Shown: positions 10,070 to 17,809 of the stretch, in pieces
How positions within the stretch are numbered: position 1 is the stretch's first letter
How the letters are laid out: the number at the start of each line of letters is the position of its first letter
NCBI RefSeq assembly: GCF_000502835.1
Contig: NZ_AYVL01000002.1
Location: 432,926-477,343 of the forward strand
Length of the DNA: 44,418 nucleotides
Direction: 5' to 3'
From: Mesorhizobium sp. LSJC280B00
Lineage (GTDB): Bacteria; Pseudomonadota; Alphaproteobacteria; Rhizobiales; Rhizobiaceae
The notes under the pieces: generated by a model
Database searches by the model: none
Seen by the model: the letters and a program-made list of their open reading frames with translations, nothing else
Told to the model about the DNA's origin: nothing
Position numbers and translations under genes: made by a program

Positions 10070-10433
10070 AGACGAATTGCGCGAGATCGCCGAAGCCGAC
10101 AACTTGCACATTGCGCCGTTCAGGGAAGATGGCGTGACATATGGCACCCCAACCTGGATCTGGTCCGTGGCAGTCGACGGCGTCCTCTATGCGCGCGGCT
10201 ACAATGGACAGGACTCACGATGGTACCAAGCCGCCATCCGGCAGAAGGGCGGACGGATCATCGCCGCTCGCATGACGAAGGACGTCGCCTTCGAGCCGGT
10301 CGACGGGCCGATCAACGACCGTATCGATGACGCCTATCGGGCGAAGCATCGCGGAAACCCGTACCTTAGCCCGATGATCGGTGCGCGCGCTCGGTCCGCC
10401 ACCGTCAGGATTGTACCGCTGCTGCCTGAGTAG
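10053..10433 (+). CDS. DUF2255 family protein
   Basis: 126-aa protein starting MTRWSEDELREIAEADNLHI, with the GTPTWIWSVAVDGVLYARGY core followed by DSRWYQAAIRQKGG and YRAKHRG. This pattern is typical of DUF2255 (a FMN-binding-split-barrel-like small protein family of unknown function). ATG 10053 is preceded by a strong gaggggagg site at 10037-10045. The gene starts inside the truncated alcohol dehydrogenase reading frame. It looks intact and may have belonged to the same LysR-controlled set or have been brought next to it by the deletion. Confidence 0.8.
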   Translation: MTRWSEDELREIAEADNLHIAPFREDGVTYGTPTWIWSVAVDGVLYARGYNGQDSRWYQAAIRQKGGRIIAARMTKDVAFEPVDGPINDRIDDAYRAKHRGNPYLSPMIGARARSATVRIVPLLPE

Positions 10434-10538
10434 CAAGCTCACCGAAGGACCACGGCTCACCAGCCAAAGGCTTGCCGAGCGATCCTCCCCATTAGACACA
10501 ACCCGCCCAGCAATGCCGGCTCAAGATGGCGTGATCGG

Positions 10539-10979
10539 TTACCAGCTGCCGGTGTTCGGCATCGACGCCCACGGCTCGGCCTTCGGCTTGGCCGGACCTT
10601 TCTGCAACAGCTCGATCGAGATGCCGTCCGGCGATTTGACGAACGCCATGTTGCCGTCGCGCGGCGGCCGGTTGATGGTAACGCCATTGTCCATCAGCCG
10701 CTGACAGGTGGCGTAGATGTCGTCGACCTCATAGGCGAGATGGCCGAAATTGCGGCCGCCCTTGTAGTCTTCCGGGTCCCAATTGTAGGTCAGCTCGACC
10801 AGCGGCGCTTTCTCGCTGATGCCGCTTTGCTCGTCTTCGGGGGCGGCGAGGAAGATCAGCGTGTAGCGGCCCTGCTCGTTTTCATGGCGGCGCACTTCCT
10901 TGAGGCCAAGCTTGTTGCAGTAGAAATCGAGCGAAGCATCGATGTCGGCGACGCGGACCATGGTGTGCAGATAGCGCAT
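10539..10979 (-). CDS. gloA: Lactoylglutathione lyase (glyoxalase I)
   Basis: 146-aa glyoxalase I, which isomerises the methylglyoxal-glutathione hemithioacetal to S-lactoylglutathione in the cytoplasm. It is a two-motif vicinal-oxygen-chelate protein with all four expected metal ligands: His5 ([10 protein letters not shown]), Glu62 (LVELTYNWD), His80 (FGHLAYEV) and Glu123 (ISIELLQKG). Start at 10979 is supported by an aaggaggaaatc ribosome-binding site. A 24-nt hairpin lies directly upstream of that site. It is divergent from the double cold-shock gene. Confidence 0.92.
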   Translation of the reverse strand: MRYLHTMVRVADIDASLDFYCNKLGLKEVRRHENEQGRYTLIFLAAPEDEQSGISEKAPLVELTYNWDPEDYKGGRNFGHLAYEVDDIYATCQRLMDNGVTINRPPRDGNMAFVKSPDGISIELLQKGPAKPKAEPWASMPNTGSW

Positions 10980-10990
10980 GATTTCCTCCT

Positions 10991-11014
10991 TATGTTGCGT
11001 TGCGGCGCAACATA
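10991..11014 (-). promoter_or_regulatory. Hairpin in the gloA leader, beside the Shine-Dalgarno
   Basis: A 9-bp inverted repeat (tatgttgcg / cgcaacata, 6-nt loop) ends a few bases upstream of the gloA aaggagg site. It could act on mRNA as a translation-modulating stem or on DNA as an operator. The symmetry is seen directly; the function is inferred. Confidence 0.45.
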
Positions 11015-11044
11015 GGGGCGGCCCGGCCAAAGGGCAATTGGCCA

Positions 11045-11066
11045 CGTTTGCCGGCGCCGGCAAACG
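11045..11066. promoter_or_regulatory. Perfect 22-bp palindrome between gloA and the cold-shock gene
   Basis: Perfect dyad with half-site cgtttgccggc, with no loop and no mismatch, in the 215-bp divergent region. It lies 66 bp upstream of gloA and about 130 bp upstream of the cold-shock gene. A homodimeric repressor site is the simplest reading. A self-complementary DNA signal unrelated to transcription is also possible. Confidence 0.45.
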
Positions 11067-11194
11067 GCAAATCCGCTATTCCTGTATGGAACCGTGAAAA
11101 AAGGCACGTCAGGTCTTGCACACACCGGAAGCCGCGGTGTTAATCTGATACCAAGAATCAGTTGCAGTGTTTCTTGAAAAAAGGGGGCGTTCTT

Positions 11195-11791
11195 ATGGGG
11201 GAAAAGGCCTCTTTCATGGGGCGGGACGGGGCCGGTAACGATACGTTGAAGCGGGATGAGAGCGCCGATACGGCCGATCTCGTCGAAATCGCCGGCGCCA
11301 TCAAATGGTTCGACGTGGCCAAGGGCTACGGTTTCATCCTTCCCGATGATGGTACTTCGGGCGACATCCTCCTCCATGTGACATGCCTTCGAAAGGATGG
11401 TTTTCAGACCGCCCTGGAAGGCGCCCGTGTCGTCTGCCTGGTCAAGCAGGGCGAGCGCGGGCTGCAGGCCTTCCGCGTGCTCTCGATGGATGTCACCACG
11501 GCGGTGCATCCGGCGGAGCTACAGGAGCAGCGCACCCATGTCGCGGTGACGCCGGAAAGCGGCCTCGAACGGGCGCTGGTCAAATGGTTCAACCGTACCA
11601 AGGGGTTCGGCTTTCTGACCCGGGGCGAGGGCACCGAGGACATTTTCGTCCACATGGAGACGCTGCGCCGCTACGGCATCACCGAACTCCGGCCGGGCCA
11701 GGTGGTGCTGGTCCGCTTCGGACGCGGCGACAAAGGCCTTATGGCTGCCGAAATTCACCCCGATATGGGTACCTTGCCGGTCTCGCATTAG
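11195..11791 (+). CDS. Double cold-shock-domain protein
   Basis: 198-aa cytoplasmic protein with two cold-shock domains. CSD1 (about residues 33-100) has [15 protein letters not shown] and a modified second RNP motif [10 protein letters not shown]2 (about 126-195) has [15 protein letters not shown] and a canonical DIFVH. The N-terminal 30 residues are polar, and the linker is about 25 residues. Start ATG 11195 follows an aaaggggg site. Such tandem-CSD proteins are common in rhizobia and are expected to bind single-stranded RNA/DNA as chaperones. The aromatic residues of domain 1 RNP2 are replaced (ILLH for VFVH), suggesting the two domains differ in affinity. Confidence 0.88.
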   Translation: MGEKASFMGRDGAGNDTLKRDESADTADLVEIAGAIKWFDVAKGYGFILPDDGTSGDILLHVTCLRKDGFQTALEGARVVCLVKQGERGLQAFRVLSMDVTTAVHPAELQEQRTHVAVTPESGLERALVKWFNRTKGFGFLTRGEGTEDIFVHMETLRRYGITELRPGQVVLVRFGRGDKGLMAAEIHPDMGTLPVSH

Positions 11792-11810
11792 TTCCGGCCG
11801 AGGATTTCAT

Positions 11811-12374
11811 ATGGCTCACAGGAACCGGGTGACGGCGGGCGCGCTCTGCGCCGGGATTTTCCTCATCGTCGCCACAAGTGCGTTCTTCTATTTTCAACAA
11901 CCGAGTTCCGCCGACGGCAAGGCGATGATCCTTCCCGTCGACCCGGCGCCGCTGGTCGCGGTGACGAAGGCCGGCGAGCGTTCTTTTTCCGTGGAAATCG
12001 CCGACACGCCCGCCGAGCGCGAAGCCGGGCTGATGTTCCGCCGGCACATGGCCGACAATCACGGCATGCTGTTCGTGTTCGGCGCGCCGCAGGATGTGAG
12101 TTTCTGGATGAAGAACACGCCGATGCCGCTCGACCTGATCTTCGTCGGCCAGGACGGCCGGATCCGGGCGATCGAGCAAGGCGAGCCGCAGTCGGAGGCG
12201 ATCATCTCGCCGGACGAACCGGTGCGCTTCGTGCTCGAGCTCAAGGCGGGCACGGCTGCCAAAAAGGGCATTGAGGACGGCGACCTGCTGCGCCATCCGG
12301 CCATCGGCACGGCGGCGGGGCCGGCCATGCCGCCGCCCGACAAGGGCGATGCGCCGAGTGTCGATTCCGACTGA
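11811..12374 (+). CDS. DUF192 family exported protein
   Basis: 187-aa protein with an N-terminal signal or anchor segment (ALCAGIFLIVATSAFFYF, about 11-28) and a DUF192 domain: FSVEIADTPAEREAGLMFRR, then DVSFWMKNTPMPLDLIFV and RFVLELKAGTA. The C-terminal 25 residues are Pro/Ala-rich and probably disordered. The family is thought to act in the periplasm, with no defined reaction. It starts 20 bp after the cold-shock gene stop, a spacing common for co-transcription of these two genes. Confidence 0.85.
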   Translation: MAHRNRVTAGALCAGIFLIVATSAFFYFQQPSSADGKAMILPVDPAPLVAVTKAGERSFSVEIADTPAEREAGLMFRRHMADNHGMLFVFGAPQDVSFWMKNTPMPLDLIFVGQDGRIRAIEQGEPQSEAIISPDEPVRFVLELKAGTAAKKGIEDGDLLRHPAIGTAAGPAMPPPDKGDAPSVDSD

Positions 12375-12394
12375 GCGGGCAGGATCTTCGGCCG

Positions 12395-13162
12395 ATGCAG
12401 TTCTTCTCCCATGACGGTTTCGACCTTGCTTTCCTTGACCGCCAGCCGGCATCGGGGCAGGGCGATCCGGTGCTGATGATCCACGGCTTTGCCTCGAGCC
12501 ATTACGTCAACTGGGTGTCGCCCGGCTGGTTCAAGACGCTGAACGACGCCGGCTACCGTGCGATCGCCTTCGACAATCGCGGCCATGGCTCGTCGTCGAA
12601 GAGCTATGACGAAGCCGACTACACGCCGGCAAAAATGGCGTCGGACGCGGCAGCGCTTTTGAACCATCTCGGCATCGAACGCGCTCATGTCATGGGTTAC
12701 TCGATGGGCGCGCGCATATCGGCCTTCCTGGCGCTCTCCGACCCGGAGAAGGTGGCGACGCTGGTCTTCGGCGGTCTCGGCATCGGCATGGTCGACGGCG
12801 TCGGCGACTGGGATCCGATAGCCGACGCCCTTCTGGCCGACGATCCGGCAGGCACCAGCGATCCGCGCGGCCGCTCGTTCCGCGCCTTCGCCGATCAGAC
12901 CCGCAGCGATCGCCGGGCGCTCGCCGCCTGCATCGCCACCTCGCGCGAATTGCTGAGCGAGGCCGACCTTGCCCGCATTGCCCAGCCGACGCTGATCGCC
13001 GTCGGCAGCAAGGACGACATCGGTGGTTCGCCGGATGAACTCGCCACCCTGATGCCCAACGCCAGGGCTTTTCATATCGAAGGCCGCGACCATATGCTGG
13101 CGGTCGGCGACAAGACCTTCAAGCAGCGCGTGCTGGAGTTTTATGCCGAGCATCCGCTTTGA
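12395..13162 (+). CDS. Alpha/beta hydrolase
   Basis: 255-aa cytoplasmic alpha/beta hydrolase without signal peptide. The oxyanion-hole segment LMIHGFASSHYVNW is at about 27-40 and the FDNRGHGSSS loop at about 59-68. The nucleophile elbow GYSMGA has Ser103. The acid is probably in GSKDDIGG, and the base is His of GRDHMLAVGD. Length and motifs fit a haloperoxidase-like or ester hydrolase subgroup; the substrate is unknown. It follows the DUF192 gene by 20 bp and may share its transcript. Confidence 0.87.
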   Translation: MQFFSHDGFDLAFLDRQPASGQGDPVLMIHGFASSHYVNWVSPGWFKTLNDAGYRAIAFDNRGHGSSSKSYDEADYTPAKMASDAAALLNHLGIERAHVMGYSMGARISAFLALSDPEKVATLVFGGLGIGMVDGVGDWDPIADALLADDPAGTSDPRGRSFRAFADQTRSDRRALAACIATSRELLSEADLARIAQPTLIAVGSKDDIGGSPDELATLMPNARAFHIEGRDHMLAVGDKTFKQRVLEFYAEHPL

Positions 13163-13295
13163 TGGATGGTTCCAAAAGCGGCCATAGGGCCTGAAGCTGG
13201 GATTCTTAGCGGTTTTGCAACGATACAGGAATTAATAAGAGCGACGTGTGGATCGGTTCAAACCCGCCGCGCGCTGAACGAGGGCAGGGGGTACG

Positions 13296-13667
13296 ATGGC
13301 ACAATGGGGAAGAAGCGACGCCGCTTTGCCGGGCGTTGTTGCGGAAAGCACGTTCGGCAAACGATCCGTTATTCTAGCGCTGACCGCATTGGCGGCAGGG
13401 GCGATTGCGATCACCGCATTGATAGCAATGCCGAGCGACGCGTCCCCACTGCTCCAGAACAGTGCGACAGGCTTCTTCGCCGCCGTATTTTTTCTGGCCG
13501 GGCCATTGGCACATCTTACCGGCGTGGTTTTCGGGTTGATGGCGCTCGGTCGTTCGAACGACAGTCGTGTGCTCGGTCTGGCTGGCATCGTAGTCAACGG
13601 CGCGTCGCTTGCGGCCGGGGTGTTCATGCTGTGGGGAATGGCATCGACCATCGGCGCGTTTACCTGA
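13296..13667 (+). CDS. Small predicted membrane protein
   Basis: 123-aa protein with three hydrophobic stretches (about 25-45, 58-82, 95-115), the middle one reading FFAAVFFLAGPLAHLTGVVF. The layout resembles small DUF4190-like membrane proteins, but I do not recognise a specific family. An aggggg site precedes ATG 13296. The upstream 130 bp hold no other gene. Function unknown. Confidence 0.6.
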   Translation: MAQWGRSDAALPGVVAESTFGKRSVILALTALAAGAIAITALIAMPSDASPLLQNSATGFFAAVFFLAGPLAHLTGVVFGLMALGRSNDSRVLGLAGIVVNGASLAAGVFMLWGMASTIGAFT

Positions 13668-13709
13668 TTTCGGGCAACTCTCCGGCAGGCAAGCGAGCGA
13701 CGCGTCGGG

Positions 13710-14324
13710 CTACGATCGGCGCGGGCTGTGCCCCAGCGCCCTGAGCGAGCGCGTCATGTTATGCCGGGCCTGGGTTTCGAAGCGCCGGCGGAATTCCTCG
13801 CTGTGGAAGATATGCGGCCGCGCGAGGAAGCCCTCTAGCACTGCGGCACGGCCGGCCCGCCACATCGGCTCATCGACCCACTTATATTCGCGGCGAACCG
13901 CCTGCTCGTAGGCGTCGAACACGTCGGGCGCAGCACCCAGGATCGCCAGGTCCATGTCGAGGAACAGCGCCGCGTCGCGAACCGAATGCTGGTCGCCAAG
14001 GGGCGGCAATTCGTGGCCGGCGGTGGCAGTGATCATCGCCGCGATGTGGCCGAGGCGTTGTGCATCGGCGCGACCGGCGAGCTTTTCCTCGGCAAGTTCG
14101 GCACTCCTCGCCTCATTGTCCTTGGCGCGGCTGTCGTAGATCGCGTCGTGAAACCAGATCGCTGCCTCGACAGCTTCAGGATCATGCAACAACGCCTTGT
14201 AATCATTGGCCAGCGCCAGCATCGCCTCGATGTGGCCAAGGTCGTGGTAGTGGCGATCTTCGGCCTCATAGAGCGCGGAAAGCTCGCGCTTCAGGGTCTC
14301 GTCCATCAAGGTTGCGTTTTCCAT
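13710..14324 (-). CDS. HD-domain family predicted metal-dependent phosphohydrolase
   Basis: 204-aa protein with the HD signature of the predicted HD-superfamily hydrolases: DRHYHDLGHIEAML, WFHDAIYD, AAMITATAGHE and FLDMDLAILG, supplying the His/Asp metal ligands in order. Start set at ATG 14324 (MENATLMDETL); an in-frame ATG at 14360 would add twelve residues without a clear ribosome-binding site. The substrate is not known for this subgroup. It is divergent from cysE and convergent with the small membrane protein gene. Confidence 0.8.
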   Translation of the reverse strand: MENATLMDETLKRELSALYEAEDRHYHDLGHIEAMLALANDYKALLHDPEAVEAAIWFHDAIYDSRAKDNEARSAELAEEKLAGRADAQRLGHIAAMITATAGHELPPLGDQHSVRDAALFLDMDLAILGAAPDVFDAYEQAVRREYKWVDEPMWRAGRAAVLEGFLARPHIFHSEEFRRRFETQARHNMTRSLRALGHSPRRS

Positions 14325-14440
14325 GGCTGCTTGAAATTCCGCCAACCAAATCCATTTCACGAAGCACTAAGGAAAATTGAGTTCACCCGTGCTATGATCT
14401 GGCTTATAGGTGCGGCCGGAGAATAGGCAAGCCGCCAACC

Positions 14441-14472
14441 GAGACATTGGATGGCCGAGACATTGGATGGCC
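14441..14472. repeat. 16-bp perfect tandem duplication in the cysE leader
   Basis: The unit gagacattggatggcc occurs twice without interruption at 14441-14456 and 14457-14472, ending 11 bp before the cysE start codon. The second copy abuts the ggaga ribosome-binding site. The copies are identical, so the duplication is recent or maintained. Confidence 0.9.
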
Positions 14473-14483
14473 GGAGACATCAG

Positions 14484-15332
14484 ATGAACAGCGTTACGAT
14501 TTCCCGTCCCACCAGGGTGCAGCCGGTAGATCCGATCTGGCGTTCGATCCGCGACGAAGCGATGGAAGCGGTCAACCGCGATCCGCTGCTGGCGGCGTTC
14601 CTCTATTCGACCATCCTCAATCAGGAAAACCTGGAAGAAGCGGTCATTCACCGGCTGGCCGAGCGCCTCGCCCATCAGGACATCGGCTCCGACCTCATCC
14701 GCCAGACGTTGAAGGCGATGGCGGCCGACGACAAGGACTGGTCGACGACGGTGCGCGTCGATATCCAGGCCTATTACGACCGTGATCCGGCATGCGACCG
14801 CTTCATCATGCCGGTGCTCTACTTCAAGGGTTTTCACGCCATCCAGACGCACCGGCTGGCGCATTGGCTGTGGAACCAGGGCCGCCAGGACTTCGCGCTG
14901 TATTTGCAGAGCCGGTCGTCCTCGGTGTTCCAGACCGACATCAATCCGGCTGCCCGCATCGGCAAGGGCATCTTCCTCGACCACGCCACCGGCCTCGTCG
15001 TCGGCCAGACGGCGGTGATCGAGGACGACGTGTCGATCCTGCACGGCGTGACGCTGGGCGGCACCGGCAAGGCCGGCGGCGACCGCCATCCCAAGATCCG
15101 CTACGGCGTGCTGATCGGCGCCGGCGCCAAGATCCTCGGCAACATCGAGATCGGCCATTGCTCGAAGATCGCGGCCGGCTCGGTGGTGCTGTCGCCGGTA
15201 CCGCACAACAAGACGGTTGCCGGCGTGCCGGCCCGCGTCGTCGGCGAGACCGGCTGCGACCAGCCTTCGCGGCAGATGGACCAGCTGTTGCCATCGCAGA
15301 CGATGGACCACGTCGTCAGCTTCGACATCTGA
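14484..15332 (+). CDS. cysE: Serine O-acetyltransferase
   Basis: 282-aa enzyme that acetylates serine to O-acetylserine for cysteine synthesis in the cytoplasm. The N-terminal helical domain (DPIWRSIRDEAMEA onward) precedes a left-handed beta-helix of hexapeptide repeats from about residue 150. Active-site segments GIFLDHATGLVVG and ILHGVTLGGTGK are present, as are ILGNIEIG and the C-terminal VAGVPARVVG. Start ATG 14484 sits behind ggaga; an upstream in-frame ATG at 14451 would translate the tandem duplication and is less likely. The C-terminal peptide that binds O-acetylserine sulfhydrylase in other species would be the final VVSFDI, which ends in Ile as expected. Confidence 0.93.
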   Translation: MNSVTISRPTRVQPVDPIWRSIRDEAMEAVNRDPLLAAFLYSTILNQENLEEAVIHRLAERLAHQDIGSDLIRQTLKAMAADDKDWSTTVRVDIQAYYDRDPACDRFIMPVLYFKGFHAIQTHRLAHWLWNQGRQDFALYLQSRSSSVFQTDINPAARIGKGIFLDHATGLVVGQTAVIEDDVSILHGVTLGGTGKAGGDRHPKIRYGVLIGAGAKILGNIEIGHCSKIAAGSVVLSPVPHNKTVAGVPARVVGETGCDQPSRQMDQLLPSQTMDHVVSFDI

Positions 15333-15418
15333 GTGCTCGGGCAGGGGCTGAATTCCTGCCCCCCATGCCGGCTTGCCTTTACATGGCCATTGTCGACGTG
15401 CCAGAAGCGCGCTCACCA

Positions 15419-15518
15419 ATGCATGTCGCCCAAAGTGCCCAGCGGTTTTTGGATAGCGACATGCATGAAGCAAGATTTAAAGCGCGTCGCATCGTCTCTT
15501 CAGACGCGACGCACTTTA
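15419..15518 (+). repeat. Dispersed double-hairpin repeat, copy A
   Basis: First hairpin: atgcatgtcgc (15419-15429) pairs with gcgacatgcat (15456-15466), with an inner ccaaa/tttgg pairing. Second hairpin: aaagcgcgtcgc at about 15479-15490 pairs imperfectly with cgcgacgcacttt. A homologous element on the opposite strand is at about 20973-21061. It lies between cysE and the DUF3126 gene. Confidence 0.8.
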
Positions 15519-15542
15519 GCAAGCGACGATCGGAGAAGACTG

Positions 15543-15746
15543 TTGAAGCCGGACGAAATCAGAAAGCTGGACGCCTATTTCAAGCGCACCTTCCAGAACC
15601 CTAAACTCGAAGTGAAGGCGCGGCCGCGCAAGGAAGATTCGGCCGAGGTCTATGTCGGCGACGAGTTCCTTGGCATCGTCTTCAAGGACGAGGACGACGG
15701 CGATTATAATTTCTCGATGGCGATCCTCGACATCGATCTGGCCTGA
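15543..15746 (+). CDS. DUF3126 family small protein, TTG start
   Basis: 67-aa acidic/basic mixed protein: LKPDEIRKLDAYFKRTFQ, then LEVKARPRKEDSAEVYVGDE and FLGIVFKDEDDGDYNFSMAI. This is a highly conserved small protein of Rhizobiales (DUF3126), function unknown. No ATG fits: the conserved N-terminus begins at TTG 15543, with ggagaag at 15532-15538. The open frame continues upstream through the repeat element, which is not coding. No signal peptide. It follows cysE by about 210 bp, as in related genomes. Confidence 0.82.
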   Translation: MKPDEIRKLDAYFKRTFQNPKLEVKARPRKEDSAEVYVGDEFLGIVFKDEDDGDYNFSMAILDIDLA

Positions 15747-15842
15747 GCTGGGAGTTTAGCTGGCCGCTATGCCTCAAGCGCTGCGGCGGTACGGAACCTT
15801 GCAGGACGCCGGCGGGACAGCGCCCTCCTCTGGCCTGCCGGC

Positions 15843-15987
15843 CATCTCCCCCACGAGGGGGAGATTGGCAGCCTCGGCGCTGCACTCTTCCTGCAACATT
15901 GGAGATTGGCGAAAGCCAAGATGACGGCCGATCTCCCCCCTCGTGCGGGAGATGTCCGGTAGGACAGAGAGGGGCGCGAAGGATCGC
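15843..15987. repeat. Dispersed intergenic palindromic repeat, copy 2
   Basis: Same composite as the element at 1-150: a catctccccc...gggggagattgg block, the gagattggcgaaagcc linker, a gatctcccccc...gggagatg block and the end block ggacagag plus gcgcgaaggatcgc (15962-15987). It fills the convergent gap between the DUF3126 gene and the minus-strand gene ending at 16011. Confidence 0.85.
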
Positions 15988-16010
15988 TACGGAACGGCTC
16001 GTTTCGTTGC

Positions 16011-16742
16011 TTACCGCCCGGTCTTCAGCACACGCGCTGCTTCGGCAGAAATCGCCGCGTCGAGCCCCTGCCAGTCGCCCAGGAATTCCCGGGGGAAGCG
16101 GTAGGTAAGGCTGAGATTGTCGCCGACCAGGATGTCGCGTTCGCAGGGCGCCAGCGATTCGTCCGCGCTCGGGCCGCTCAGGCAGCGTGCGACGAACGGA
16201 TCCTTTCCGGGGCGATCGGCGACTGCCAGCACTTCGTTGAGATAGCCTGATTTTTCGCTGAAGGCGTAAAGCGTGGTGCCGCCAGGGCCGGGCGTACCCG
16301 GCTTGGCGATCAGCGCGCTGTAGATCGGCGCGAAGCGGCCGCTCATGTCACGCGACATCATCTGCGGCTCGAACGACAGGAAGACGATGTCCTTGCTGGG
16401 TCCGGTGTGGTTGAAGTCGTTGCGGGCACCCTCGCTGTAGCCGTCCATCTCGGGATAGCGCAGATAGAGGTCGAGCCGCGAGGCGATGCCGTCGCGCCGG
16501 GCCTGGGCAAAGCGGATGACATTGGCCGGCACGGCGATGACGTTGTTGCCGATGACGACCTTGTGGGCCGTGGTGTCGTCGGTGTACCCGGCCATGGCGA
16601 TCGAGCGGCCGAACCATTTGCCGCCAAGGCTGATCGCCACCGAAAGCAGCGCCAGCGTCGCGAACGCATAAAACACTCGCTTCATCAGCGTCGAATCGAC
16701 GACGCTGAGTTGCGGGCCCTCTGTGGCGGCTGCCTGCTTCAT
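16011..16742 (-). CDS. Unrecognised membrane-anchored protein
   Basis: 243-aa protein with one hydrophobic segment (YAFATLALLSVAISLGG, about 26-42) after a 20-residue polar N-terminus, predicting a periplasmic domain anchored in the inner membrane. The soluble part has VVIGNNVIAVPANVIRFAQA, then RLDLYLRYPEMDGYSEGARN and two Cys (VARCLSG, LAPCERD) that could pair. Start at ATG 16742 has a gagg site; ATG 16685 directly before the hydrophobic segment lacks one. I do not recognise a family. It is divergent from the small membrane protein at 16862. Confidence 0.75.
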   Translation of the reverse strand: MKQAAATEGPQLSVVDSTLMKRVFYAFATLALLSVAISLGGKWFGRSIAMAGYTDDTTAHKVVIGNNVIAVPANVIRFAQARRDGIASRLDLYLRYPEMDGYSEGARNDFNHTGPSKDIVFLSFEPQMMSRDMSGRFAPIYSALIAKPGTPGPGGTTLYAFSEKSGYLNEVLAVADRPGKDPFVARCLSGPSADESLAPCERDILVGDNLSLTYRFPREFLGDWQGLDAAISAEAARVLKTGR

Positions 16743-16861
16743 CGCGACCCTCGTTTACCGTCCATCGGGTGTGCCTGAGCGGCACATCTCGGCCCGGCAC
16801 GGCGCTTGCTTCGCAGCTTTTGCGGGCGACTGTGCGATTTCATGGTAAACGGAGGGTAAAG

Positions 16862-17206
16862 ATGGGCCCCGTCGAACAAATCATATTCAGTTTTATGGCT
16901 GGGCTGACGGCTTGCGGCCTGGCCGGATCGGCGATGGAGCTGATCGCCGGCCGTAGGCTTGCCTTCGTCCAACCCTATGTATCGTCGAAGCACATGCTGC
17001 GCTCACTCGCCGCGACGGCTTGCGCCGGGCCGCTGATGTTCGCCAACGAGGCGCTGGACGCCTGGCGCGAGCGTCGCATCTCGGTGCTGGGGCTGATCTC
17101 CTACGGCTGTACGGCGACCATCTGGGCGCTGGCGCTGGGCATGGTGGTGATCGCCATTGCGTCCTGGGCGGCTTCGCTTCTAGGGTCTGGCAGCTTGTCG
17201 GTGTGA
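16862..17206 (+). CDS. Small predicted membrane protein
   Basis: 114-aa protein with hydrophobic segments near residues 5-25 (IIFSFMAGLTACGLAGSAM), 46-62 and 82-108 (ISYGCTATIWALALGMVVIA). The conserved-looking internal loop is FVQPYVSSKHMLRSLAATA. Start ATG 16862 is preceded by cggagggtaaag. The gamma carbonic anhydrase gene begins 18 bp after its stop, so the two are probably co-transcribed. Function unknown; I do not assign a family. Confidence 0.7.
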   Translation: MGPVEQIIFSFMAGLTACGLAGSAMELIAGRRLAFVQPYVSSKHMLRSLAATACAGPLMFANEALDAWRERRISVLGLISYGCTATIWALALGMVVIAIASWAASLLGSGSLSV

Positions 17207-17224
17207 GACGATCTGGAGACAGCA

Positions 17225-17752
17225 ATGCCGATCTACGCGATTGACGGAAAAGCGCCCGCCTTCGAGGACGCCGACAGCAACTGGATCGCGCCCGATGCCA
17301 CCCTGATCGGCAATATCAGGATTGGCCGCAATGCCGGCTTCTGGTTCGGCGTCGTCGTCCGCGGCGACGACGAGCCGATCGTCATCGGCGCCGACACAAA
17401 CGTGCAGGAGCACACAATCATGCACACCGACGCCGGCTTTCCGCTGACCGTCGGCCAAGGCTGCACGATCGGCCATCGCGCCTTGTTGCATGGCTGCACC
17501 ATCGGCGACAACAGCCTGATCGGCATGGGCGCCATCGTGCTGAACGGCGCGAAAATCGGCAACAACTCGCAGGTCGGCGCCGGCGCGCTGGTCACCGAAG
17601 GCAAGGAATTCCCCAACAATTCGCTGATCGTCGGCTCACCCGCGCGCGTCGTCAGGATGCTCGACGAGGCCGCAGTCGCCAGGCTGCGCGCCTCGGCCGC
17701 GCATTATGTGGCAAACGGCAGGCGGTTTAGGGCTGGGTTGAGGAAGGCATAG
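17225..17752 (+). CDS. Gamma-class carbonic anhydrase family protein
   Basis: 175-aa left-handed beta-helix protein. The hexapeptide repeats run from about residue 22 to 140 (ATLIGNIRIGRNAGFWFGVV, LIGMGAIVLNGAKIGN). The zinc ligands fit the gamma-CA pattern: His67 (EHTIMHTDA), His84 and His89 (IGHRALLHG), five residues apart as in the family. Members include true carbonic anhydrases and inactive homologues; activity cannot be settled from sequence. The C-terminal helix is VARLRASAAHYVANG. Confidence 0.88.
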   Translation: MPIYAIDGKAPAFEDADSNWIAPDATLIGNIRIGRNAGFWFGVVVRGDDEPIVIGADTNVQEHTIMHTDAGFPLTVGQGCTIGHRALLHGCTIGDNSLIGMGAIVLNGAKIGNNSQVGAGALVTEGKEFPNNSLIVGSPARVVRMLDEAAVARLRASAAHYVANGRRFRAGLRKA

Positions 17753-17756
17753 CCGA

Positions 17757-17776
17757 CCCGGAAATGGCGGAGCCGG
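17757..17776. repeat. Short dispersed motif cccggaaatggYggagccgg, copy 1
   Basis: This 20-bp segment just after the carbonic anhydrase stop matches 20880-20899 at 19 of 20 positions. Here cccgg/ccggg can form a short stem; at the second site the motif leads into a stronger hairpin. It is in the convergent gap with the SDR gene, so a 3'-end role is possible. Confidence 0.55.
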
Positions 17777-17809
17777 GCCTTAAGATATCGAAGCATAACC
17801 CCTTCCAAG

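Noticed and set aside
14441..14472. CRISPR-like repeats
   Set aside because: Only two directly abutting units without spacers. No other regularly spaced repeat with unique spacers exists in the window, and no cas gene.
15419..15518. Riboswitch upstream of the DUF3126 gene
   Set aside because: The same structure occurs in inverted orientation at another locus unrelated to a leader, so it is a dispersed repeat.
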